Below, one piece after another: positions 50,028 through 60,042 of a stretch of 64,000 bases of DNA. The DNA lies in assembly GCF_000725485.1 (NCBI RefSeq), contig NZ_JOAG01000020.1, forward strand, positions 124,001-188,000, written 5' to 3'. The position numbers and the translations under genes were made by a program. Positions within the stretch are counted from its first letter, which is position 1, and the number at the start of each line of letters is the position of its first letter. The notes beneath the pieces are model-generated. The model ran no database searches and was not told the DNA's origin. It saw nothing but the letters and a program-made list of their open reading frames with translations. This DNA comes from Nonomuraea candida. GTDB taxonomy: Bacteria > Actinomycetota > Actinomycetes > Streptosporangiales > Streptosporangiaceae.

Positions 50028-51143
50028 GTGGAGGATCGCTGGACCGTGGGACGCGTGGCCGGGATGGCCGGGGTGAGCGTCCGCACGCTGCATCACTATG
50101 ACGAGATCGGGCTCGTCCGGCCGTCGGCGCGGACCTCGGCCGGATACCGCGCCTATTCGGCGGGCGACGTGGAGCGGCTGCGGGAGGTGCTGGCCTACCG
50201 GCGGCTGGGCTTCGGGCTGCGGGAGGTCGCGGAGCTGGTCGGCGACCCGTCCACCGACGCGGTCGCGCACCTGCGCCGGCTGCGCGGCCTGCTGCTGGAG
50301 CGGCGCGATCGCGCCGACGCCATGGTGGCGGCCATCGACAGGGAACTCAAGGCACGGGCGAAGGGACTGAAGGTGACGCCTGAGGAGCAACTGGAGATGC
50401 TCGGCGCACGGCTGTACGACGCGATCGGCAGCGCCTACCCCGCGACGCGGCGTACCGAGCCGCGCATCGCCGCCCAGATCTGGGACGCGCTCGGGGACGC
50501 GCGGACGGTGCTGAACGTCGGAGCCGGCACGGGCTCCTACGAGCCCGCCGATCGCGACGTGATCGCGGTGGAGCCGTCGGCGGTGATGCGGAGGCAGCGG
50601 CCCGCCGGGGCGGCCCCGTGCCTGGCCGCCGCCGCGGAGAGCCTGCCGTTCGAGGACCGGTCCTTCGACGTCGCGATGGCCGTCTCCACCGTCCACCACT
50701 GGGAGGACCCGATGGCGGGGCTGCGCGAGATGCGGCGCGTGGCCCGCCGCGTGGTGGTGCTCACGTTCGACACCGACGAGCCCGGCTGGCAGGAGCGGTT
50801 CTGGCTCACCCGCGACTACCTGCCGGAGTTCGCCGCCGTCCTGGCGGGGTTTCCCTCGCTCGCCGGGATGGCCGACGCGATCGGGGGCCGCGCCGAGCCG
50901 GTGCCCATCCCGTGGGACTGCGCCGACGGCCTGTTCGAGGCGTACTGGCGGCGGCCGGCGGCGTACCTGGAGGATCGCGTGCGCCGTGCGATGTCGGTAT
51001 GGACGAGGGTCGGGCCGGAGGCCGAGCGGCGGGCGGTGCGCAGCCTCGGCGCCGACCTCGACTCCGGCCGGTGGGCCGAGCGCAACGGCGACCTCGCCGG
51101 CCTCGACGCGGCCGATCTCGGTCTCCGCCTGCTCATAGCCTGA
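50028..51143 (+). CDS. MerR regulator fused to a SAM-dependent methyltransferase (371 aa)
   Basis: Residues 1-110 are a complete MerR DNA-binding domain: 'TVGRVAGMAGVSVRTLHHYD', 'EIGLVRPSARTSAGYRAYS' and 'VLAYRRLGFGLREVAELVGD', then the dimerisation helix with 'KGLKVTPEEQLEMLG' as in TipA-type proteins. From ~130 on it is a class I methyltransferase: 'LYDAIGSAYPATRRTEPRIA', motif I 'VLNVGAGTGSYEP', 'DVIAVEPSAVM', 'AESLPFEDRSFDVAMAVSTVHHW' and 'VVVLTFDTDEP'. The frame is continuous, so one polypeptide senses or modifies a ligand while binding DNA. Normally these are separate proteins. Its own promoter has MerR geometry, suggesting autoregulation. Confidence 0.88.
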   Translation: MEDRWTVGRVAGMAGVSVRTLHHYDEIGLVRPSARTSAGYRAYSAGDVERLREVLAYRRLGFGLREVAELVGDPSTDAVAHLRRLRGLLLERRDRADAMVAAIDRELKARAKGLKVTPEEQLEMLGARLYDAIGSAYPATRRTEPRIAAQIWDALGDARTVLNVGAGTGSYEPADRDVIAVEPSAVMRRQRPAGAAPCLAAAAESLPFEDRSFDVAMAVSTVHHWEDPMAGLREMRRVARRVVVLTFDTDEPGWQERFWLTRDYLPEFAAVLAGFPSLAGMADAIGGRAEPVPIPWDCADGLFEAYWRRPAAYLEDRVRRAMSVWTRVGPEAERRAVRSLGADLDSGRWAERNGDLAGLDAADLGLRLLIA

Positions 51144-51172
51144 ACCGCCTCATAGCCCACAGCCTGAACCGC
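51132..51172. repeat. Imperfect duplication spanning the MerR-fusion stop
   Basis: CTCATAGCCTGAACCGC (51132-51148, containing the TGA stop) is repeated as CTCATAGCCCACAGCCTGAACCGC (51149-51172). Another case of a stop-codon-containing tandem duplication. Confidence 0.8.
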
Positions 51173-51308
51173 GCCGCGGCCGCGGCCGTAGCCGTAGCGC
51201 CGGCGTCACCTGCCCGAAGGGCTCGGTCCGCCCTGGGCGGGGTCCGTCACCCCTGGATCGGGCCCGGTCACTCCGGAACGGGCCCGTCGCAGGGATCGGG
51301 GTCGTCGG

Positions 51309-52682
<1,374 letters not shown>

Positions 52683-52820
52683 TCACTTTACGGGCTGGCC
52701 TGTTGTGAGCCGACAATGACCCCGCCGTGAACGGGATTCGGCCCGGCGGCGACTCGCCCGGCGGCGGCGCGCGGCGCTCTGGGCATGCCTTTTCCTGCGG
52801 TCTGGGCTATGGTCGGCCCT

Positions 52821-53198
52821 ATGAGGGGACCGTGGACGACACCACGCAGGTCCATCACGTTCATCGGCGTGATGGGCCTGGTCCTGCTGTCCCTGATGCT
52901 GACCGGGGCCACCGGGAGCGCGAGCGGCGGCGGGCAGACCTTCCCCCACGACTCGTCCTCCGTCCCGGTCTGGAGCCTGGGCGGGTCAGACGGCGACCAG
53001 TCCGGCCTGCCGCCCCAGGCCAACAGCGCCCGCGAGCACCACGTGCTGTCGTTGTGGCCGCCGCTGCGCGGTGAGCGCCAGAGCGAGCACGCCCATCCCG
53101 CGCTGCCGGCCGCGCCGGGTTCCGACGCCGACGCGTTCCGCGACCCGCAGCAGCTCGGCCACCGCACCGCGGGCTCGCGGAGCCCGCCGCTCGCCTAG
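52821..53198 (+). CDS. Hypothetical exported or anchored protein (125 aa)
   Basis: Begins MRGPWTTPRRSITFIGVMGL, a basic N-region followed by a hydrophobic segment 'FIGVMGLVLLSLMLTGATGS' that can serve as signal peptide or anchor. The rest is polar, His/Pro/Ser-rich and probably disordered. No family. No Shine-Dalgarno site; TATGGT (52808-52813) ends 7 nt before the ATG, the leaderless pattern seen elsewhere in this window. Divergent from gdhA. Confidence 0.5.
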   Translation: MRGPWTTPRRSITFIGVMGLVLLSLMLTGATGSASGGGQTFPHDSSSVPVWSLGGSDGDQSGLPPQANSAREHHVLSLWPPLRGERQSEHAHPALPAAPGSDADAFRDPQQLGHRTAGSRSPPLA

Positions 53199-53666
53199 CC
53201 GACGTCCTCCCTCTTCGCGTTCCCCCCTTTCCGGGGACCTTCTTCGCGGAGGGTTCTTTCCGGGCACCTGCTCTCGGGTCCCGCCTCTTCCGGGGGTCTC
53301 CCGGCTCATGTGCCCGTTCCGGGGTGCCCTCGCGGGTTCCCCTATGCGGGTCCTCTCCCAGGGTTCCGCGGCCGGTCGTGCCGTGGGACCTGACGGCGTA
53401 CCCGGGCTCCGTGATCACGCGTACCGGCCCGCGTCCCGGCTCCGGCCCGGACGCGGGTCCGGCCGCCGTGCCCGCGCGGCCCTGATCGCCGTCTTCCGTG
53501 GCAGGAGGGCCGGCTACCTGGCGTGGTCCTCCATGCCGCCCTTCCTTGACGTCAGCTAGGAGCCGATCATCGTCATGGTCGTTGTCAGAACAGTTCGCGC
53601 CCATCCGCGGTCCGCGCTCCCGCGCGGCCCCGTCCGAGGCCGCCGCACGGCGCGCGGAGGCGAGGG
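53199..53666. other. 468-bp region without a convincing gene
   Basis: A T/C-rich stretch (53210-53340, CTTCGCG/CCGGG-type imperfect repeats) followed by ordinary GC-rich sequence. Open frames on both strands have poor third-position GC bias and no motifs. The promoter and GGAGG-type site of the MreB-like gene are at its right end. Confidence 0.5.
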
Positions 53667-54425
53667 ATGAGCGCCGGGCCGCGCTTCGTGGCGCTCGACC
53701 TGGGCACCGCGCGTACCCGGTCGCTGGCCACGGGCGGTCACGCCATCGCCGACCGGCCCTCGGCCGTCGCCGGGCGGCCGGCCGGGGGCTCCGACCGGGC
53801 GGACCCGGTGCGGCCCATCCGGCACGGCATGGTGGCCGACCCGGGCGCCTGCCTGCGGCTGGTGCGCCTGGTGCTGCGGGACACCCGCCTGTACCAGGAC
53901 CGGCCACCGGAGCGGGTGCTGGCCGGGGTGCCGTTCTCGGCGTCGCCGAGCGACCGCAAAGCGGTGCGCGCCGCGGTCTCCGAGGTCGCCGGGTGCGAGG
54001 TGACGCTGGTGGACGAGCCGCTGGCCGCCGCCGTCGGCGTCGGGCTGAACGTCCTCGACTCCCGGCCGTGCCTGGTGCTGGACGTCGGGGCGGGCATCGT
54101 CGAGGCCGTCGCCGTACGTGACGGCGCCGTCGTCGACGCGGCCGCGCTCCGGCTCAGCGCGACCACCGGCACGGGGCTGGTCTCGTACGCGCTGGAGGGC
54201 GTCGTGGACATGACGGCGGGGCTGGCCCGCCGCCTGCCCGACGCCCGGGGGCTGGTCGTCACCGGCGGCGGCGCCCACCAGGAACTCCTCCTGCACCGGC
54301 TGCGCGCCGCGCTGCGGCTGCCGGCCGGCGCCGCGCCCCAGCCGCAGCACGCCACCGTACGCGGCCTCATGCGGCTGTGCCTGAGTCCGGCCCTGGCCGC
54401 CGGCCTCGTCCCGTCCGCCCGCTGA
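53667..54425 (+). CDS. MreB/Hsp70-like actin-fold protein (252 aa)
   Basis: Actin-like ATPase signatures: phosphate-1 'FVALDLGTARTRSLA', 'PVRPIRHGMVADPGACLRLV' (MreB 'PlkdGvIaDfd'-like), 'VLAGVPFSASPSDRKAVRAA', 'VTLVDEPLAAAVGVGLNV', phosphate-2 'LVLDVGAGIVEAVAV' and adenosine motif 'LVVTGGGAHQELLLHRL'. At 252 aa it is ~90 residues shorter than MreB and lacks much of subdomain IIB, so it may not polymerise normally. Actinomycetes carry such Mbl-like paralogues, some tied to sporulation walls. No mreC/D nearby. ATG at 53667 with GGAGGCGAGGG upstream. Confidence 0.8.
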   Translation: MSAGPRFVALDLGTARTRSLATGGHAIADRPSAVAGRPAGGSDRADPVRPIRHGMVADPGACLRLVRLVLRDTRLYQDRPPERVLAGVPFSASPSDRKAVRAAVSEVAGCEVTLVDEPLAAAVGVGLNVLDSRPCLVLDVGAGIVEAVAVRDGAVVDAAALRLSATTGTGLVSYALEGVVDMTAGLARRLPDARGLVVTGGGAHQELLLHRLRAALRLPAGAAPQPQHATVRGLMRLCLSPALAAGLVPSAR

Positions 54426-54429
54426 CGCC

Positions 54430-54590
54430 CCGGTGCTCACCGGACCGGCGCTCACCACAGCCGCTCACCACGCCAGCGCTCACGCACAGCCAGCGCTCAC
54501 GCACAGCCGGCGCTCATCTCAGTCGCGCTGACCTCAGTCGCACTGACCACAGTCCGCGCCGGCCACGGCCCGCGCTCACCACAGGGACGT
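54430..54590. repeat. Degenerate CGCTCACC-type repeats downstream of MreB-like gene
   Basis: Irregular repeats of GCGCTCACC(A)CAG and CTCACGCACAGCC (clear copies around 54470-54520), then CAGTCGCRCTGACC twice (54530-54550). They fill most of the 193-bp spacer before the DksA-type gene. No coding potential. Confidence 0.75.
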
Positions 54591-54618
54591 CCCGTCATAC
54601 AGAAAGGGCTTCAAGACC

Positions 54619-54957
54619 ATGAACGACCGCACCACCTCGCACCTCAGCACCGTGCAGCTCCAGTCGCTGCGGCAGGACCTCCAGGAGCAGCTCGACCAGC
54701 GCCGGCGGCACCTGGAGGGCCTGCGCGTCCAGGAGCAGGAGAGCAGCGGCGCCGACGGCACCTGGCAGGAGCTGCTCGTCTCGATCACCACCGCCGAGCG
54801 CGCCGTCGCCGAGCTGTCCCAGGCCTTCGACAGACTGGTGGACGGCACGTACGGCCGGTGCGCCCACTGCTCGGCGGCGATCCCGTTCGAACGGCTCAAG
54901 GTCCGGCCGCTGGCGCGCACCTGCATCGACTGCCAGCGGCGGCACGAAGCCGCGTGA
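54619..54957 (+). CDS. TraR/DksA-family zinc-finger protein (112 aa)
   Basis: N-terminal coiled coil (residues ~8-70: 'LSTVQLQSLRQDLQEQLDQR', 'LVSITTAERAVAELSQAFDR') and C-terminal C4 zinc finger 'CAHCSAAIPFERLKVRPLAR' + 'TCIDC'. DksA-type proteins insert the coiled coil into the RNA polymerase secondary channel and modulate initiation. Actinobacterial paralogues are numerous and mostly uncharacterised. A DxxDxA tip is not evident, so strict DksA function is doubtful. Followed by a strong hairpin terminator. Confidence 0.88.
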   Translation: MNDRTTSHLSTVQLQSLRQDLQEQLDQRRRHLEGLRVQEQESSGADGTWQELLVSITTAERAVAELSQAFDRLVDGTYGRCAHCSAAIPFERLKVRPLARTCIDCQRRHEAA

Positions 54958-54966
54958 CACCGTGAG

Positions 54967-54988
54967 GGGGCGGGCCTCGTCCCGCCCC
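54967..54988 (+). terminator. GC hairpin after DksA-type gene
   Basis: GGGGCGGG (54967-54974), 6-nt loop CCTCGT, CCCGCCCC (54981-54988): perfect 8-bp stem, 10 nt after the stop. No T-run, as is common in actinomycetes. Confidence 0.7.
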
Positions 54989-55009
54989 CTCCGCGACCGG
55001 AGACTGACC

Positions 55010-56650
55010 ATGATCACATTGGACCGCCTGGTGAACGTGCTCGGCGGCTACGGCGTGCGGCTGTGCGGCCGCTCCGCGCCGCGCTCGGCGTGGCTGCGCA
55101 GCGTGGCGGTGCCGGACGCCACCGACCGGCACGTCGCGGGCGACCTGCTCCTGGCCATGGGCGCCGGCTCGGTCGCCGAGGCGGTGCGCTGGGCCGAAGC
55201 GGCCCGCGCCACCGCGGTCCTGGTCCGCCTCCCCGAACCCGAACCCGGCCCCGGCCCCGGCAACGCCCCCGAGGCCGGGAGCGGCCCGGGCCCGGGCGGC
55301 GGTGCCGGGGCCGGGAGCAGGGCGGGGAGCGGGGCGGACGTCGAGCGGGACGCCGCCGAGATCGGTGACCGGCACGGGGTGGCCGTGCTGCTGGCCGACC
55401 CCGCCGTCTCGTGGAGCCAGCTCGCCGGCCTGGTGTACGGGCTGGTGATGGAGAGCCGCGAGACCGCCTCGGGACGCGGCCCGACCGACCTGTTCGCGCT
55501 GGCCGACAGCCTGGCCGACGTCATCGGCGGCGCGGTGACCATCGAGGACCGGCACTCCCGGGTGCTCGCCTACTCCCGCTCCCAGCAGGCGGGCGACCCG
55601 GCCCGCCTGGAGACGATCCTCGTGCGCCGGGTCCCCGACCGCCTGCGCGAGCTGTTCCAGCGGCAGGAGGTCTTCGCCCACCTGGCGGCGACGGACGAGC
55701 CGGTCTTCGTCCCCGCCGACCCCGAGCACGGCCTGACCGGGCGCATGGCGGTCGGGGCGCGAGCCGGTCACGAGCTGCTCGGCTCGGTCTGGGTGAGCTG
55801 CGACCGGCCGCTCACGGGCGCGCACCGCCGCGCGCTGGCCGACGGCGCCCGCACGGTGGCGCTGCACCTGCTGCGCTCGCGGGCCAGCGCCGACCTGGAG
55901 CGTCAGGTGGAGTCCGATCTCGTCATCCGGCTCCTGGAGGGCAGCGCGGACGCCACGACGATGATCAGCCGGCTGGGGCTGTCGCCGCGGGAGATGCGGG
56001 TCATCGCGGTGCGCACGCGCACCGACGGGGAGCGTCACGCCGCGCTGCTGCTGGCCTTCGAGCAGGCCACCACCGGGTTCGGCTGGTCCAGGCCCGGACG
56101 CAGCGCGCTGCTCGGCGACACGCTGTACACGATCCTGCCGGCCGAGGGGGCGCAGGCGGCCCGCCAGTGGATCGCCGCGCTGCGCGCCGAACTGCCCGCC
56201 CAGGTCGGCGTGACGGCCGGGATCGGCGCGCCGGCCGAGGTCACCGAGCTGCCCGCGGGCCGCCAGGAGGCCGACGAGTGCCTGGCGCTGCACGAGAGCG
56301 CCGGGCCCGGCGCCCCGCCGCCCGCCTACGACGAGTCCTGGGACGACATCCTGCTGCGGCGGCTGCGCACCGCCGCGCGGGCCGGGCGGACCCCGGCCCG
56401 CGGTCCCGTCTCCACGCTGCTGCGGCACGACGCCCGGCACGGCACCCGCTTCGTGGCCACGTTGCGCGCCTGGCTGGAGAGCCAGGGCGACCTCGCCCTG
56501 GCCGCCGAACGGCTGGAGGTGCACCCGAATACCGTGCGCAACCGGCTGCGCAAGATGGGCGAGCTGACCCCACTGCACCTCGACGCCCCCCGCAAGCGCC
56601 TGGGCATGCTCATCATGCTGGCCGCCCTGGAGGACGAGCCCCGCCCCTGA
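55010..56650 (+). CDS. PucR-family transcriptional regulator (546 aa)
   Basis: Three parts: an N-terminal PucR ligand-sensing domain (~1-170, 'ITLDRLVNVLGGYGVRLCGR'), interrupted by a low-complexity E/P/G/A stretch at ~75-110; a GGDEF-like/CdaR middle ('LADVIGGAVTIEDRHSRVLA', 'SDLVIRLLEGSADATTMISR'); and a C-terminal PucR HTH ('WLESQGDLALAAERLEVHPN', 'TVRNRLRKMGEL'). Regulators of this class control purine, amino-acid or polyamine catabolism. The adjacent codirectional FAD oxidase, 150 bp downstream, is the natural target. ATG at 55010 with GGAG 8 nt upstream. Confidence 0.9.
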   Translation: MITLDRLVNVLGGYGVRLCGRSAPRSAWLRSVAVPDATDRHVAGDLLLAMGAGSVAEAVRWAEAARATAVLVRLPEPEPGPGPGNAPEAGSGPGPGGGAGAGSRAGSGADVERDAAEIGDRHGVAVLLADPAVSWSQLAGLVYGLVMESRETASGRGPTDLFALADSLADVIGGAVTIEDRHSRVLAYSRSQQAGDPARLETILVRRVPDRLRELFQRQEVFAHLAATDEPVFVPADPEHGLTGRMAVGARAGHELLGSVWVSCDRPLTGAHRRALADGARTVALHLLRSRASADLERQVESDLVIRLLEGSADATTMISRLGLSPREMRVIAVRTRTDGERHAALLLAFEQATTGFGWSRPGRSALLGDTLYTILPAEGAQAARQWIAALRAELPAQVGVTAGIGAPAEVTELPAGRQEADECLALHESAGPGAPPPAYDESWDDILLRRLRTAARAGRTPARGPVSTLLRHDARHGTRFVATLRAWLESQGDLALAAERLEVHPNTVRNRLRKMGELTPLHLDAPRKRLGMLIMLAALEDEPRP

Positions 56651-56800
56651 CGCCCGCGCTCCCGGGACGGGTGGGCGCAGGGCGTTGTGGCGGGGCCACA
56701 ACGGCGGGCGCGCGATTGTGGGCCGCGTACAGCGTCGCCGGGCCCGGGCGGGGCCATCCTAGGGCGACACCGGCATTTCGTACCCCGTTGGAGGTTGGTC

Positions 56801-58045
56801 ATGGTCGGCAACTGGCCGCGATCGGTGGTCGTGGTGGGCGCGGGCATCGTGGGCCTGTCGACGGCGTGGTTCCTCCAGGAGCGCGGCGTCAAGGTCGACG
56901 TGGTCGACCGGGGCGGCGTGGCCGCGGGCGCGTCCTGGGGCAACGCCGGATGGGTCTCACCGGCCCTGACCATCCCGCTGAACGAGCCCGCCGTCCTGCG
57001 CTACGGCCTGCGCTCGCTGCTCAACCCGGCCGCGCCGCTGCACGTGCCGGCGACGCTCGACCCGGGGCTGTGGTCGTTCCTGCTCCGGTTCGCGGCCAAC
57101 TGCCGCTGGTCGTCGTGGACCCGCGCGGTGCGCGCCAACCTGCCGCTCAACGAGGAGTGCGTGGAGGCGTACGACGTGCTCGCCGCCAACGGCGTGTCCG
57201 CGCCGGTCATCTCAGCGCCGATCACCGCCGGGTTCCGCACGCCCCGCCAGGCCCAGGGCCTGCTGCGCGAGCTGCGCCGGCTGGAGGCGGCCGGGCAGCA
57301 CGTCGAGCACACCGTGCTCGACGGCGGCCGGCTGGCCGAGCAGGTCCCGCTCGCCGGCCAGGCGCTGGGCGCGGGCGTGCGCATCGACGGGCAGCGGTAC
57401 GTCGACCCGGGCGCCTTCGTGCACGCCCTGGGCAAGGCCGTCATGGAGCGGGGCGCGACCATCTACGCCTTCGAGGTGTCCGACGTGCGCACCGACGACA
57501 GGAAGGTCATCGTGCGCTCGTCCAAGGGCACGATGCTGTCCGCCGACGCGGTGGTGCTGGCCACCGGCGCGTGGCTGCCCCGGCTGGCCGGCCAGTGGGG
57601 CGTGCGCGTCCCGGTGCGGGCCGGGCGCGGCTACTCCTTCACGGTGCCGGTGGACCACCCCGTCCCCGGCCCGATCTACCTGCCCGACGTGCGGGTGGCG
57701 TGCACGCCGTACCGGGACGGGCTGCGCGTGGCGGGCACCATGGAGTTCCGCGACCCGGACGCGCCGCAGGTCCCGGCCCGGCTGGAGGCCATCATCGCCT
57801 CCGCCCGGCCGCTGCTGCGGGGCGTGCGCTGGGAGGAGCGCACCGACGTCTGGGTGGGCCCCCGTCCCGTCACCCCGGACGGGCGGCCGCTCATCGGCGC
57901 GACGAAGGCCCCCGGCGTGTACGTGGCGGGCGGGCACGGCATGTGGGGGCTGGCCCACGGCCCGATCACGGGCCGGCTGCTCGCCGAGCAGATCACCACC
58001 GGCAAGCAGCCCGCCGCCCTCGCCGACTTCGACCCCCTGCGCTGA
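56801..58045 (+). CDS. FAD-dependent D-amino-acid oxidase/dehydrogenase, DadA-like (414 aa)
   Basis: DAO-family flavoenzyme. Dinucleotide motif 'VVVVGAGIVGLSTAWFLQER' (residues ~8-28), 'VDVVDRGGVAAGASWGNAGW' (the S-x-x-N-A-G motif typical of DadA), 'DAVVLATGAWLPRLAG', 'RAGRGYSFTV', and C-terminal 'RPVTPDGRPLIGATKAPGVYVAGGHGMWGLAHGP'. Oxidises D-amino acids, or imino acids such as hydroxyproline, to keto acids. ATG at 56801 with GGAGG 6 nt upstream. Preceded by a pucR gene that probably activates it in response to the substrate; followed by a strong terminator. Confidence 0.93.
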   Translation: MVGNWPRSVVVVGAGIVGLSTAWFLQERGVKVDVVDRGGVAAGASWGNAGWVSPALTIPLNEPAVLRYGLRSLLNPAAPLHVPATLDPGLWSFLLRFAANCRWSSWTRAVRANLPLNEECVEAYDVLAANGVSAPVISAPITAGFRTPRQAQGLLRELRRLEAAGQHVEHTVLDGGRLAEQVPLAGQALGAGVRIDGQRYVDPGAFVHALGKAVMERGATIYAFEVSDVRTDDRKVIVRSSKGTMLSADAVVLATGAWLPRLAGQWGVRVPVRAGRGYSFTVPVDHPVPGPIYLPDVRVACTPYRDGLRVAGTMEFRDPDAPQVPARLEAIIASARPLLRGVRWEERTDVWVGPRPVTPDGRPLIGATKAPGVYVAGGHGMWGLAHGPITGRLLAEQITTGKQPAALADFDPLR

Positions 58046-58088
58046 CCGGAACCGGGCACACCCGTCCTTTGCCCCCGGCCGGACGGGC

Positions 58089-58117
58089 AGGACCCCGGCG
58101 GATGCCGCCGGGGTCCT
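58089..58117. terminator. Perfect 13-bp hairpin between convergent genes
   Basis: AGGACCCCGGCGG (58089-58101), loop ATG, CCGCCGGGGTCCT (58105-58117). It serves the FAD oxidase gene and probably, in the other direction, the secreted I36-like gene ending at 58135. Confidence 0.85.
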
Positions 58118-58134
58118 CGTGAGGTGCTCCTCGG

Positions 58135-58614
58135 TCACCAGCAGCCGGGGCTCACCACGTGGTCGATCGTGTTGTTGTGCTGGAGATGGCTCGTGTACGC
58201 GCGGTGCGCGGCGGCCCGCCCGGCGAGGATGTCACTGCCGTGGCCGGTGGCGCCGGCCCGGTGATTGAGCAGGTCGAACGCGAACCTGGTGTTGTTGTGG
58301 GTGGATTCGGTCCGGTCGTGGAACGTGGGCGACAGGTCCAGCATCGCGCAGTCGTACAACACGGAGACGTGAATGCGGAGGCGCGGATATCCGTAGTTCG
58401 TGCCGTCATAAAGGCAGATGTTGTCGGCCGGGCAGTCCGCCGCCTGCAGACTCACGCCCTTGCCGCTCGGCCGCTCCTCATAGACGACGGCCGGTTCGCC
58501 TTTCTGCGTGCCGGACGGCGGCGCGCCCGCCGACGCGGGCCCGGCCGGCACGGCCAGAATGGCCATCGCGGCCACGGCCGCCGACGCGATGAGACGGATC
58601 AGCCGAGGTGTCAT
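58135..58614 (-). CDS. Secreted peptidase-inhibitor I36-like protein (159 aa)
   Basis: Signal peptide of ~30 residues (MTPRLIRLIASAAVAAMAIL ... ASAG). The mature part has 'CPADNICLYDGTNYGYPRLR', where the C-P-x-x-x-x-C-L-Y motif and following aromatic/Gly residues fit the beta/gamma-crystallin-like I36 family (Streptomyces metalloproteinase inhibitor SMPI). Further cysteines at 'YDCAMLD' and 'VSPGCW' could make two disulfides. It may inhibit extracellular proteases or be a structural secreted protein. ATG at 58614, AAGGAGAAG 4-5 nt upstream. AraC-type gene upstream is codirectional. Confidence 0.8.
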   Translation of the reverse strand: MTPRLIRLIASAAVAAMAILAVPAGPASAGAPPSGTQKGEPAVVYEERPSGKGVSLQAADCPADNICLYDGTNYGYPRLRIHVSVLYDCAMLDLSPTFHDRTESTHNNTRFAFDLLNHRAGATGHGSDILAGRAAAHRAYTSHLQHNNTIDHVVSPGCW

Positions 58615-58714
58615 GTCTTCTCCTTGGTACGCGAAGGGGGATTGGGCAATTGCCGGGGAAAGGCCCGAGCGCTTTTCCGCTGCCGGGCTATGGACATGGT
58701 GGCGTGGGGCGGAT

Positions 58715-59872
58715 TCACCTGTCGTTATCGATGGGCGCCAGGTGACTTTCATCTGCGTGCCGCACGGCCGATCCGGGCGGACGCAGGGCGGCGGCGCGAT
58801 AGGCGCCGGGATTCACCTCGTACGCGGCCCGGAACAACTGGCTGAAGTGCGCCGGGTTGCCCAGGCCCCAGCGCGCCGCGATGGCGTGCACCGGATGCCC
58901 CGCCAGCAGCGGGTCGGCGAGGTCCCGGCGGCAGCGCTCCAGCCGCCGGCGGCGGATCCAGCCGCAGACGCTGTCCCCGTGCCCGCTGAACAGCCGGTGC
59001 AGGGAGCGGAGGGAGATGTGGTGGGCGGCGGCGATGCCGCGCGGCGACAGGTCGGGGTCGCCGAGATGGCGCAGGATGAACGACTGCACCCGCAGCAGCA
59101 GGAGCTCGTCCGCGCGCCCGGGAGCCGCCGGCGAGCGGGTCTCCAGCTCGTGCGCGACCAGCGCCGCCAGGAGGTCCACGACCAGCCCGGACAGCCGGAA
59201 GGCGTCCGGCGGGCGATAACGGTCGAGGTCGTCGGCGATCCGCGCGAGCGTGCCCGCCGCCAGCGCCCCGATCCCGGTCTCGGCGGAGAGCGGCACGCCC
59301 AGCAGCCGCCGCACGGCGCGGGCCGGGACGGGCATCAGCTCGCGGGGAACGGCCACCAGCACGCAGGCGGCCGGGCCGCCGCCCGGCTCGGGCTCGGCCC
59401 GGAACGGCAGCGAGGCGTCGTACAGCGCCAGCCGGGACGGGCCGAGCACCGCCCGCCCGCCCGCGTGCGCCACCCGCAGCCGCCCCCTCGTCTGCAGCAC
59501 CAGCTGGTACGCCGCCGGCTCGCCGCCCCCGCCCGCCGCCTGCCCGTCCGCCGCCTGCCCGTCCGCCGCCTGCCCGTCGGGTGCGTGCCCGTGCGGTGCG
59601 CCCTCGATCCGGTACGGCGCGCCGGTCCGCGTCGTCAGCGAGGTCACGGTCACCGCCCCGAGGTCGCGGACCCGTACGCGCGCCAGGAAAGCGCCGCGCG
59701 GCCCGCCGGAAAGGGCCACGGGCACGGGCGGGGGCACCGGCGCGACCGCCATTGTCCGGCCGGGGTAGGAGAGACGCCCGCGATCTTCGCGGTGGCCGCT
59801 CGTGGTGATGCGCGTCGGCGGCCATTCGCGGCGAATATCGATCAAGAAATGCAGGCGATTCGGCGAAGTCAT
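58715..59872 (-). CDS. AraC-family transcriptional regulator (385 aa)
   Basis: The C-terminal AraC double HTH is clear: 'LGDPDLSPRGIAAAHHISLR', 'SLHRLFSGHGDSVCGWIRRRRLERCRRDL', 'HAIAARWGLGNPAHFSQLFRAAYEVNPGAYR'. The N-terminal ~210 residues form a cupin-like effector domain of the AraC_binding_2 type ('YQLVLQTRGRLRVAHAGGRA', 'LALYDASLPF'). A 15-bp repeat inside it gives DGQAA x3 (59530-59580). ATG at 59872 with GGAG 6 nt upstream. Target unknown; the codirectional I36 gene downstream and the divergent nSTAND gene are candidates. Confidence 0.92.
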   Translation of the reverse strand: MTSPNRLHFLIDIRREWPPTRITTSGHREDRGRLSYPGRTMAVAPVPPPVPVALSGGPRGAFLARVRVRDLGAVTVTSLTTRTGAPYRIEGAPHGHAPDGQAADGQAADGQAAGGGGEPAAYQLVLQTRGRLRVAHAGGRAVLGPSRLALYDASLPFRAEPEPGGGPAACVLVAVPRELMPVPARAVRRLLGVPLSAETGIGALAAGTLARIADDLDRYRPPDAFRLSGLVVDLLAALVAHELETRSPAAPGRADELLLLRVQSFILRHLGDPDLSPRGIAAAHHISLRSLHRLFSGHGDSVCGWIRRRRLERCRRDLADPLLAGHPVHAIAARWGLGNPAHFSQLFRAAYEVNPGAYRAAALRPPGSAVRHADESHLAPIDNDR

Positions 59873-60042
59873 GAATATCTCCGGTGATCGAGTCGGGATA
59901 CCGTGTCACGCGAAAGGCCCGGCCGGAGCTCGTCCCACCGGTTTAACACCGCCGGAGGTTGTTCAGCGGGGCCGGAACTCCTGAACAAACAACTTCGCCG
60001 GCGCCGGAGCCCGGGCGGCGGGCCCGTGGATAAGGTGTGCGC

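Noticed and set aside
53199..53666. Minus-strand frame starting MGANCSDNDHDD (down from 53607)
   Set aside because: Third-position GC is far below neighbouring genes, composition is low-complexity and charged, and there is no ribosome site.
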